From Candidatus Cloacimonadota bacterium (lineage in GTDB: Bacteria; Cloacimonadota; Cloacimonadia; Cloacimonadales; Cloacimonadaceae), in contig JAEWNJ010000006.1 in NCBI GenBank assembly GCA_023392795.1, positions 1 through 6,553 of the forward strand: 6,553 nt of DNA. Direction: 5' to 3'. Shown one piece after another: positions 1 through 6,059 of this stretch; position 1 is the first letter of the stretch; each line of letters opens with the position of its first letter. The notes under the pieces were generated by a model, which was not told where the DNA came from, searched no databases, and saw only the letters and a program-made list of their open reading frames with translations. A program made the translations under genes and the position numbers.

Positions 1-690
1 GAAGTGCTTGCTACCATGAATAATCCGCAGAATTCACCCGCCATCGTGATTGCCCAGGGGGCCAAAGGGCGCAGCCTGGGGATGAGTATTCTGAATCTGT
101 GGCGCTGGCAACTGCAGAGTACGGAAGGCGGCTATCAGAAGATGATGGTGAATATCCTCACCTGGCTCAGTAACAAGGCTTTGGGCGCCTATTCCGCGAT
201 CTACAAGAGCAGCTATCTGCAAGGTGAAGAGATCCGCATCCGCCTCAGAGCGGAAGATGAAATTCGCGGCACAGATCTGGATGGGAATCCGCAGATCACG
301 ATTTATGACGAAGAGGGCAAGGAACTTACCCGGGATTTCATGACTCGGGAAGGCAGCGAATACGGCTTTATCAGCGACCTTTCTGAGCCCGGACAATACC
401 GTTTCGAGATCAACGAAGCGGGGAAGAAGAGTAGTGGTCGCTTTGTGATATCGAAGGGCAAGGTGGAAGATCGTGACTTCGATTTCAATCTGCCGCTGCT
501 GCAGTACATCAGTAGCGAAAGCAGGGGGAAAACCATGTTCGACGCGGCATACAGTCCCGTCCCGGCCCAGATTATCGAGCGTATTGAAAGCCGGGATTTG
601 CCGCTATACAAAAAATGGTATGTGCTCAGTCTGTTCATCCTGGCGTTTTGCCTGGAGCTGTATCTGCGCCGCCGTTGGGGCTTATTGTAG
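1..690 (+). CDS. C-terminal part of a large VWA/glutamine-amidotransferase-like membrane protein (5' end outside window)
   Basis: The frame is open from the first base, so this is the tail of a longer gene. A GTG at 4 and an ATG at 16 are in frame, but neither is likely to be the true start. About residues 20-57 (counting the codon at 4 as 1) contain a GRSLG stretch, then LWRWQL, then a helix ending in LTWLSN. This resembles the end of the amidotransferase-fold domain in large membrane proteins found beside BatA/VWA genes, as recalled from family knowledge. Residues 70-150 look like a beta-sandwich: short alternating strands with the phrase EPGQYRFEI. Residues 205-221 form one hydrophobic helix followed by RRR, a C-terminal anchor with the very end in the cytoplasm. 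The role is unknown, probably envelope maintenance or stress. The next gene starts 21 bases after the TAG stop, suggesting one operon. The tail family is fairly sure; the full architecture is inferred. Confidence 0.72.
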   Translation, partial: EVLATMNNPQNSPAIVIAQGAKGRSLGMSILNLWRWQLQSTEGGYQKMMVNILTWLSNKALGAYSAIYKSSYLQGEEIRIRLRAEDEIRGTDLDGNPQITIYDEEGKELTRDFMTREGSEYGFISDLSEPGQYRFEINEAGKKSSGRFVISKGKVEDRDFDFNLPLLQYISSESRGKTMFDAAYSPVPAQIIERIESRDLPLYKKWYVLSLFILAFCLELYLRRRWGLL

Positions 691-711
691 AAAACATTTA
701 AGGAGATAATC

Positions 712-1479
712 ATGCCCTATTTCATCATTTTGATCCTGGTTCTTGTAGTTCTGGGTATCCTCGTGTGGATGAAAGAATCCAAAAACCATCTTGCCATATT
801 AGGTATCGCCTTCATCGTGGGAATCAGCATCTTTGCCCTCTTCTTCTGGCAGAGCCGTCAAGCTGCCACCAGCCTCAGAGTGGTGGGTTATGCCAGCAAA
901 CTCTTTGAATCAGATCTCGTGAAGTGGAATCTCAGTTTCTCCAAAAACGTGGAAACCGCGGAACTGAGCAGCGGCTACAAAGGGATGAGTGCCGATCTGA
1001 AGGCTTTCCAGAACTATCTGAGCGCGCAGGGCATTCCGGAGGATGATCAAAGCGTGATGCCAGTTACCAGCTTCCCCAGGCATGACAATTATGGAAACAT
1101 GGTGGGCTACACCCTGAATCAGAGCATAACAGTGCTCTCAGAAGACTTGGAGAAAATCGGTGAGCTGTCCCTGAATCCAGATTTCTTCGCTGAACGCGGG
1201 ATGGTGTTACAAAACTCGAATCTGGAATACCTCTATACCAAGCTGCCGGAATTGAAGCAGCAGCTACTATCTGAAGCTACGTCCGATGCTTTGGCTCGTG
1301 CCACTGAGATCTCCGGCTCCGCCAAGACCAAACTGGGCAAACTGCAAGAAGCCCGCGCCGGAGTATTCCAGATCACAGAGCCATATTCCACTGATGTGTC
1401 GGATTATGGCATTTACAACACAGGAACCCGCAAAAAAAGTATCAGCGTGACCCTTACGGCGGTCTTTAAACTGCGCTGA
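712..1479 (+). CDS. SIMPL domain (DUF541) membrane-anchored protein
   Basis: This 255-residue protein starts with two hydrophobic helices (about residues 2-19 and 27-46) separated by a short charged loop (WMKESKNH). The rest, from about residue 54, is a SIMPL/DUF541 domain. It opens with a strand reading LRVVGYASK and closes with a conserved block: YTKLPELKQQLL, then a helix with ATSDALARATEI, then KLGKLQEARAGVFQI and a final strand ending SVTLTAVFKL. Because the helices are N-terminal, the domain probably sits outside the cytoplasmic membrane. SIMPL proteins have been linked to oxidative stress and signalling complexes, but the biochemical role of this one cannot be told. The start is well supported: AAGGAG lies at 700-705, six bases before the ATG. 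It follows the upstream membrane-protein gene closely, so the two are probably co-transcribed. A hairpin-rich gap follows the TGA stop. Family assignment is confident. Confidence 0.9.
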   Translation: MPYFIILILVLVVLGILVWMKESKNHLAILGIAFIVGISIFALFFWQSRQAATSLRVVGYASKLFESDLVKWNLSFSKNVETAELSSGYKGMSADLKAFQNYLSAQGIPEDDQSVMPVTSFPRHDNYGNMVGYTLNQSITVLSEDLEKIGELSLNPDFFAERGMVLQNSNLEYLYTKLPELKQQLLSEATSDALARATEISGSAKTKLGKLQEARAGVFQITEPYSTDVSDYGIYNTGTRKKSISVTLTAVFKLR

Positions 1480-1482
1480 ACT

Positions 1483-1495
1483 GAGTAGTGTACTC
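1483..1495 (+). repeat. short 5-bp hairpin just after the SIMPL stop codon
   Basis: GAGTA at 1483-1487 is the exact reverse complement of TACTC at 1491-1495, with a GTG loop. It begins four bases after the TGA stop. It is short and has no T-run after it, so alone it is a weak candidate for any function. It is immediately followed by the larger fold at 1498. Confidence 0.35.
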
Positions 1496-1497
1496 TG

Positions 1498-1549
1498 GAG
1501 CTGGGATTAGAGCTTGCAGCACCGCTGTCATAGTCCTCTACCCCAGCTC
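1498..1549 (+). repeat. long segmented hairpin (possible 3' end structure or terminator)
   Basis: GAGCTGGG (1498-1505) is a perfect reverse complement of CCCAGCTC (1542-1549). Inside it, TAGAG (1508-1512) pairs with CTCTA (1536-1540), and GCAGC (1516-1520) pairs with GCTGT (1524-1528, one G-T) around an ACC loop. Three nested helices in 52 bases make a rod-like fold. It lies 19 bases after the SIMPL stop, where a 3' end would be expected. No T-run follows, so a classical intrinsic terminator is not shown. An mRNA-stabilising structure, a factor-dependent end or a repetitive palindromic element are alternatives. Confidence 0.55.
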
Positions 1550-1561
1550 AATGCTGAGTTC

Positions 1562-1583
1562 CCCATCCCTCCCTTCTGATGGG
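1562..1583 (+). repeat. 6-bp inverted repeat
   Basis: CCCATC (1562-1567) and GATGGG (1578-1583) are exact reverse complements around a 10-base pyrimidine-rich loop. It is the third inverted repeat in this gap and no T-run follows. It could form a minor hairpin, but a match of this length also arises by chance. Confidence 0.3.
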
Positions 1584-1701
1584 TGCCGCGCCGCAAAATA
1601 TCATACCAAAACCTCTTCAGCGTGGGTGGAATGTAGCAGATAAGAATGCGAGATATCGGCCAGCGAGAGTAGCCAGGTATCGCTGAAAGGCGAAATGAAG
1701 T

Positions 1702-1765
1702 TTGCCGAAGCGGCCATTAGCTTTAGTATGTATATTGGTTTTGATAGATTAATCGGTAATATAGA
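1702..1765 (+). promoter_or_regulatory. candidate promoter region for the signalling cluster
   Basis: This AT-rich patch lies 80-140 bases before the preferred kinase start. One candidate pair is TTGCCG (1702-1707) and TAGTAT (1724-1729), spaced by 16 bases, each matching four of six consensus positions. Another is TTGGTT (1735-1740) and TAATAT (1757-1762), also spaced by 16. A perfect 8-base palindrome, GATTAATC, sits between the second pair at 1747-1754 and could be an operator half or chance. The evidence is only consensus likeness plus location ahead of a new transcription unit. Confidence 0.28.
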
Positions 1766-1831
1766 TGACCCCGGATACCAGCAAAATGAGGTTTCCATGG
1801 CTAGTACAACGCAAGATGATGGTGGGCATAT

Positions 1832-1835
1832 AAGG
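1832..1835 (+). promoter_or_regulatory. likely ribosome binding site favouring the kinase start at 1845
   Basis: AAGG lies nine bases before the ATG at 1845, which begins an obvious signal peptide. Competing in-frame ATGs also have weak Shine-Dalgarno-like sequences: AAAGG at 1686-1690 before 1695, and GAGGT at 1788-1792 before 1797. The signal peptide position, rather than the site strength, decides for 1845. Confidence 0.4.
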
Positions 1836-1844
1836 TCCCGCCCC

Positions 1845-3500
1845 ATGACTGCATACAAGAAAAGCGCACTCATGGCGCTCGTGCTTTTCTTTGTCCTGTG
1901 CCCTGCGTTTTCTAATGCTCGAATCGTGAAAGTAGGGATATCGCAAAATCCGCCCAAACTCTTTGTTGATGCCCAAGGTAAACCCGCTGGCATCTATGTG
2001 GACATCCTGAATGCCATTGCTGAAGAAGAGGGCTGGGAACTGGAGTACCACAAAGGGGAGTGGGACGATCTAATGCACAAGGTGACCTTGGGTCAGCTTG
2101 ATCTGTTGCCGGATCTGGCATACACTTCTCTGCGCGCGGAGAGCTTCGACTTTCATCACACACCCGTGCTGTTTTCCTGGTCTCAGATCTATCAGCGTAA
2201 AGGGCTGAACTTGAATGTAATCACCGATCTGGACGGATACCGGGTTGCTGTACTGAAAAACTCCATACAAGCCCGATCTTTGGAAGATATGATCACTGGG
2301 TTTGGGCTGAATACGGAGCTGATAACCGCCGACAGCTTTGATGAAGCAATGGCCCTGGTGAGGGACGGTAAAGCGGACGCCGCTGCCAGTAACAGCTTTT
2401 ACGGACGCAATAACGCCCGCAGTTATGGACTGGTGGACAGTCCCGTGGTGTTTGAACCCTCATCCTTGTACTTTGTGACCGCCAAGGGTAAGAATCCCGA
2501 ACTTCTGGAGCGCATTGAGCATCATCTTCTGAAGATGAAGGGCACTCCGCAATCCGTATATTATCAGAGCCTCAGGAAATGGTCACTGGCGGACAAGGAT
2601 TATCACATACCACCCTGGATCTGGATCATGGCGGTGGTGATATTAGGACTGTTGATCATCACGTGGATTTCAAGGACGGTATTGATTCACACGGTCAGGG
2701 AGCGCACCAGGGAATTGCGGCTGGCCAATCAGGAAATGGAACATAGAGTGGAGGAACGTACCAGGGAACTGGCTCAGGCACTGGAGCAAGCCAAGGTGGC
2801 TGACATGTTAAAGTCCTCATTCCTGGCCACAATGTCCCACGAATTGCGCACTCCGCTAAACTCCATCATCGGTTTCACGGGGATCCTGCTACAGGAATTG
2901 CCAGGCAAGATCAACGACGAACAGCGTAAACAGCTACATATCGTCCAGACCAGTTCCCGCCATTTGCTATCCCTGATTAACGATGTACTGGACATCTCCA
3001 AGATTGAGGCGGGGCAGCTGGAGCTGAAATACACTGATGTGGTACTTCATCAAACCTTGGGCAAGACCATCGAACTGGTGGCACATCTGGCCAATAACAA
3101 AGGACTGGAGCTGAAACTGGAGATAAACACCCTGGTGGGCACGGTTCCAGCGGATGAAAGACGCCTGGAACAGATCATCATCAATCTCCTGGGCAATGCC
3201 ATTAAATTCACCGAGGAAGGCAGCGTAACCTTACTCTGTGAATCCACTGAGGACAAGCTGCTGATCCGCGTGATAGATACTGGCATCGGTATACCCGAAG
3301 ACCAGTATGAAAAGCTCTTTCAACCTTTCCGACAGATTGATTGCGGCCTCACGCGAAAGTATGAAGGCAGCGGTCTGGGCTTGTCCATATCTCGAAAATT
3401 GGCAAATCTGATGAATGGCGACGTGACTCTGACCAGCGAACTGGGTAAAGGCAGTGTCTTTACTCTGGAATTGCCCCTGCAACGAACGGAGTTGTCATGA
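1845..3500 (+). CDS. membrane sensor histidine kinase with extracytoplasmic SBP_bac_3 ligand-binding domain
   Basis: The 551-residue protein begins with a signal peptide (MTAYKK, hydrophobic core, likely cut after SNA at residue 25). A periplasmic-binding-protein domain of the amino-acid type spans about 26-245. It retains the T-x-x-R motif (Arg97), which in solute-binding relatives holds the ligand carboxylate. Asp178 sits in KADAAASN, and Asn183 stands where many transporters have Asp. One membrane helix spans about 257-281, followed by a coiled coil with two ERTREL copies (286 and 304). The kinase core shows SHELRTP with His332 as phosphorylation site, Asn451 in the N box, DTGIGIP from 478, LFQPF and GSGLGL from 508. 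It should sense a small molecule outside the membrane and autophosphorylate inside. It has no receiver of its own, but its TGA stop overlaps the start of a receiver gene (ATGA). In-frame starts at 1695 or 1797 would add 50 or 16 residues ahead of the signal peptide and are less likely. Confidence 0.92.
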   Translation: MTAYKKSALMALVLFFVLCPAFSNARIVKVGISQNPPKLFVDAQGKPAGIYVDILNAIAEEEGWELEYHKGEWDDLMHKVTLGQLDLLPDLAYTSLRAESFDFHHTPVLFSWSQIYQRKGLNLNVITDLDGYRVAVLKNSIQARSLEDMITGFGLNTELITADSFDEAMALVRDGKADAAASNSFYGRNNARSYGLVDSPVVFEPSSLYFVTAKGKNPELLERIEHHLLKMKGTPQSVYYQSLRKWSLADKDYHIPPWIWIMAVVILGLLIITWISRTVLIHTVRERTRELRLANQEMEHRVEERTRELAQALEQAKVADMLKSSFLATMSHELRTPLNSIIGFTGILLQELPGKINDEQRKQLHIVQTSSRHLLSLINDVLDISKIEAGQLELKYTDVVLHQTLGKTIELVAHLANNKGLELKLEINTLVGTVPADERRLEQIIINLLGNAIKFTEEGSVTLLCESTEDKLLIRVIDTGIGIPEDQYEKLFQPFRQIDCGLTRKYEGSGLGLSISRKLANLMNGDVTLTSELGKGSVFTLELPLQRTELS

Positions 3501-3904
3501 ATACACTGATTCTGATCATTGAAGATAACCCTGACAATTTCTACCTTATGCGCTATCTGCTGGAAAATGAAGACTATAAGGTGATTGGTGCCGATAGCGG
3601 ATGGTTGGGAATAGAAATGGCGCTTTACAACAATCCTGATATCATATTATTGGATATTCAGCTTCCCGGCATGGATGGATATGAAGTTGCTCGCAAGCTT
3701 CGCGAGAATGAGTCGCTTGCCGGGATCCCCATTGTGGCGGTTACGTCTTACGCGATGGTGGGGGACAAAGAACAAGCTCTGGCAGCAGGTGCGACCGGAT
3801 ACATCGAAAAGCCGATCAATCCCGACACCTTTGCCAGTGAGATAAAGCATTTTATACCAAAAAAAGACAAAGGGGACCATGATGAAGATCCTGATCGTGG
3901 ATGA
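3497..3904 (+). CDS. single-domain response regulator (DivK-type receiver)
   Basis: This 135-residue protein is one receiver domain with no output domain. The acidic pair Glu9-Asp10, the phosphoacceptor Asp53 (LLDIQLPGMDG), Thr83 (AVTSYAM) and Lys105 (EKP) are all in place, so it should be phosphorylated. The charged tail after about residue 121 has no recognisable fold, and its last codons lie in the overlap with the next gene. The ATG overlaps the kinase stop as ATGA, which implies translational coupling and makes the upstream kinase the obvious phosphodonor. Such stand-alone receivers act by binding kinases or other proteins, or by shuttling phosphate. Here it may pass signal to the downstream hybrid kinase or act as a phosphate sink; that choice is inference. 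It resembles the N-terminal receiver of the next protein (shared YLM-x-x-LLE), pointing to duplication. Confidence 0.92.
   Translation: MNTLILIIEDNPDNFYLMRYLLENEDYKVIGADSGWLGIEMALYNNPDIILLDIQLPGMDGYEVARKLRENESLAGIPIVAVTSYAMVGDKEQALAAGATGYIEKPINPDTFASEIKHFIPKKDKGDHDEDPDRG
3870..3875 (+). promoter_or_regulatory. ribosome binding site inside the receiver gene, deciding the hybrid kinase start
   Basis: AAGGGG lies six bases before the ATG at 3882 and only three before the ATG at 3879. The spacing favours the second of the two adjacent ATGs, giving a protein that begins MKILIVDD, the usual receiver opening. The difference is one residue. Confidence 0.55.
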
Positions 3905-5939
3905 CCAAAGTGAAAACCTGTATCTGATGCAAAGCCTGCTGGAAAGCCAGGGGCATGAAGTATTTTCCGCGCTGAATGGTCAGATTGCGCTGGAAATGAT
4001 GAATCGAAGTGCCATGGACCTCGTGATCAGCGACATCCTGATGCCGGTGATGGATGGCTTCTCATTTTGCCGGGAAGTGCGGAAAAACGCCGTCTATTCG
4101 CACATCCCCTTCATCATCTACACGGCCACTTACACAGGTGAACAGGATGAAGATCTGGCGCGGAGGATTGGCGCGGATGGCTTCATCGTAAAACCCTGTG
4201 AGCCCGAGGAATTCCTCAGCCGCATCAAAGTGATCGTGGACAACAAGAATACATCAGAGCATAGTATCGCTCCCGTTAGCAGTAGCGAGCACGAAATCTT
4301 GAAGCTTTATAACGAACGCCTGGTTCGCAAACTGGAGCAGAAGATGTCTGAGCTCGAGCAGGAGATCGTCGCGAGGAAAAAGGCATTGGAAGCTCTGCAA
4401 CGCAACGAGGACCTGCTGAAGAGTTCGCAAGCCCTGGGCAAGATGGGTGGCTGGGAATACGACGTGAGCTCGGGTAAATTGTTTTGGACCGATGAACTCT
4501 ACCGTCTGCATGATATCGATCCTGCTGATCCCGAAGCAGAAGAGCTGGCTTTCCGGAGTCTGGAGTGTTTCCCCGAGGATTCTCAGGTTACCATAAAAGC
4601 AGCGATTGATGAAATGATGGCGCACGGTACTCCATACGAAATCGAAAGCTGGTTTACCAGCAGAAAGGGCAGAAAACTCTATGTTCGGAACACTGCCCAA
4701 GCCATCTTTAAAGACGGTACCCTGGTGAGGGCAAACGGCATCATCCAGGATATCACGGAGCGTAAAGAAGCCCAGACCAAGCAGGAAGAACTGGCCGAAC
4801 AGCTGCGTCAGGCTCAAAAGCTGGATACCATCGGGCAATTGGCAGGCGGTGTGGCTCACGATTTTAACAACGTATTGACTGTGATTCTGGGCTATGCGGA
4901 AGACCTCTTGCAAAACCTGAACGAGCAGGATCCCATCTACACAGACATCCAGGAAATTCTCAGCGCGGGCAACAGGGCCTCCAGTCTTACCCGGCAGTTA
5001 CTCACTTTTAGCCGCAAACAGATCATCCAACCCCAAGTAATGAACATCAACGATGCCATCAACAACCTGTATAAAATGCTCATGCGCCTTATCGGCGAGG
5101 ATATTCAGTTTGAGATCGATCTTGCCGATGATCTCCCCCCCATCTTAGCCGACGTGGGAAACATCGAACAAGTGATCATGAACCTGGTGATCAATGCCCG
5201 CGAAGCCATGCAGTTGGGCGGGCAACTAAACATATTTACCTTTAGCTTCGATGTGGATGCCATGTTCACCAGTCAACATCCCGCAATGCGTCCCGGCCGC
5301 TATGTAGTATTAAAGGTCACAGATAGCGGCACAGGAATGACCAAGGAAATCAAAGAGCGGATCTTCGAGCCTTTCTTTACTACCAAAGGAGTGGGACGGG
5401 GCACCGGACTCGGCCTGGCAACTGTGTATGGCATTGTACGCCAGGCAGGGGGATTCATCAATGTGGATACTGCCCCAGGGAAGGGAACCAGTTTTGTGAT
5501 CATGATCCCGGCCGTGGAAGCGGAGATCAAAGCCAGTGATTCGACCCGGAAAACGGACGATACCATGGGGCACAGCGAACAGGTACTGGTGGTGGAGGAT
5601 GATCCCGCAATCTCCGAACTCACCAGCAAGATCATCGAAAAGCTGGGTTATACAGTTCGCAATACCGATAGCGCGGACAAAGCTATGGCTATGATTGAGG
5701 ATGAGGGATATATTCCAGATCTGCTGGTAACGGATGTGGTGATGCCGGGACTCAGTGGTTTGGAACTGGCTGCCATCCTGCGTTACAAGTATCCCGCAAT
5801 CAAGTTTCTTCTGATGTCCGGTTATACTGAGAGCGTGATTGCACGTCACGGTGATCTGGATCCCAATCTGCCCTTCATCCAAAAGCCATTCACGCGTAAT
5901 GATCTTGGCCAAAAGATCCGTTTGGCTTTGGAAAGCTGA
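3882..5939 (+). CDS. hybrid sensor histidine kinase, REC-PAS-HisKA-HATPase-REC
   Basis: This 685-residue cytoplasmic protein has no signal peptide or membrane helix. The first receiver (about 1-120) has Asp7-Asp8, phosphoacceptor Asp51, Thr81 and Lys104. A coiled coil follows (about 135-178). A PAS domain runs from about 180 to 297, with GGWEYDV near its start and DITERKE at its end. The kinase has GGVAHDFNN with His326 as phosphorylation site, Asn438 in NLVINAREAM, DSGTGM from 481, FEPFFTTK and GTGLGL from 507. The H-box is of the NtrB-like HDFNN style, unlike the SHELRTP of the first kinase. A second receiver (about 564-685) has Asp618 (TDVVMPG) and Lys668 (QKPF). The N-terminal receiver suggests control by an upstream kinase, and PAS suggests an internal cue. 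Translation starts 23 bases before the preceding stop, so the three genes are coupled. No HPt or DNA-binding domain is present. An ATG at 3879 is an alternative start. Confidence 0.93.
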   Translation: MKILIVDDQSENLYLMQSLLESQGHEVFSALNGQIALEMMNRSAMDLVISDILMPVMDGFSFCREVRKNAVYSHIPFIIYTATYTGEQDEDLARRIGADGFIVKPCEPEEFLSRIKVIVDNKNTSEHSIAPVSSSEHEILKLYNERLVRKLEQKMSELEQEIVARKKALEALQRNEDLLKSSQALGKMGGWEYDVSSGKLFWTDELYRLHDIDPADPEAEELAFRSLECFPEDSQVTIKAAIDEMMAHGTPYEIESWFTSRKGRKLYVRNTAQAIFKDGTLVRANGIIQDITERKEAQTKQEELAEQLRQAQKLDTIGQLAGGVAHDFNNVLTVILGYAEDLLQNLNEQDPIYTDIQEILSAGNRASSLTRQLLTFSRKQIIQPQVMNINDAINNLYKMLMRLIGEDIQFEIDLADDLPPILADVGNIEQVIMNLVINAREAMQLGGQLNIFTFSFDVDAMFTSQHPAMRPGRYVVLKVTDSGTGMTKEIKERIFEPFFTTKGVGRGTGLGLATVYGIVRQAGGFINVDTAPGKGTSFVIMIPAVEAEIKASDSTRKTDDTMGHSEQVLVVEDDPAISELTSKIIEKLGYTVRNTDSADKAMAMIEDEGYIPDLLVTDVVMPGLSGLELAAILRYKYPAIKFLLMSGYTESVIARHGDLDPNLPFIQKPFTRNDLGQKIRLALES

Positions 5940-5991
5940 TAGCGACACACTTAAAAGCGTCATGGCCGGCTATGGCGGTCAGAGGCGGAAT

Positions 5992-6012
5992 CTGTCATGC
6001 AGAACCTGTCAT
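5992..6012 (+). repeat. short direct repeat CTGTCAT
   Basis: CTGTCAT occurs at 5992-5998 and again at 6006-6012, 14 bases apart. The second copy continues as CCTGAG, a wording often met in dispersed intergenic repeats of bacterial genomes; that is from memory and unverified. The second copy also forms the left arm of the hairpin at 6006-6027. Confidence 0.35.
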
Positions 6013-6030
6013 CCTGAGGGTGGACAGTTT
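6006..6030 (+). terminator. hairpin with short T-tail, possible terminator or attenuator
   Basis: CTGTC (6006-6010) pairs with GACAG (6023-6027), and ATCC (6011-6014) with GGGT (6018-6021, one T-G pair), around a TGA loop. Only G6022 is bulged, giving nine base pairs. TTT (6028-6030) follows, then a mixed T-rich stretch to 6040. The site is about 65 bases after the hybrid kinase stop and 30 before the cyclase start, suiting a terminator or partial attenuator. The T-run is short, so strength is uncertain. Confidence 0.42.
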
Positions 6031-6059
6031 ACTTCAGTTTGGTCCCATCCGGTTTTATT

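Larger units (their letters stand above)
1480..1844. other. 365-base intergenic region between the SIMPL gene and the sensor kinase
   Basis: No convincing gene is seen here. The first 105 bases hold three inverted repeats (1483-1495, 1498-1549, 1562-1583). The stretch 1590-1690 shows nothing recognisable. An AT-rich patch with promoter-like hexamers lies at 1700-1765. The last 150 bases are open in the frame of the downstream kinase, with ATG codons at 1695 and 1797, but the encoded residues (beginning MKFAEAAISF) resemble no signal sequence or domain. The region most likely separates two transcription units and contains the promoter of the signalling cluster. Confidence 0.6.

Noticed and set aside
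1480..1844. Possible CRISPR array, tRNA or riboswitch in the intergenic gap
   Set aside because: No regularly spaced repeats, no cloverleaf with a T-arm GTTCGA-type motif, and no riboswitch core that I recognise; only simple inverted repeats are present.
1601..1993. 130-codon minus-strand open frame covering the intergenic region and the start of the sensor kinase
   Set aside because: It overlaps the well-supported kinase signal peptide and binding domain, its product resembles no family I know, and it has no good ribosome site. It looks like a shadow frame.
4254..4913. 219-codon minus-strand open frame inside the hybrid kinase
   Set aside because: It is opposite the PAS and H-box coding sequence, which has clear conserved motifs on the + strand. 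Long antisense frames are common in such genes.
5310..5963. 217-codon minus-strand open frame over the end of the hybrid kinase
   Set aside because: It lies opposite the ATPase and second receiver motifs and has no recognisable domain.
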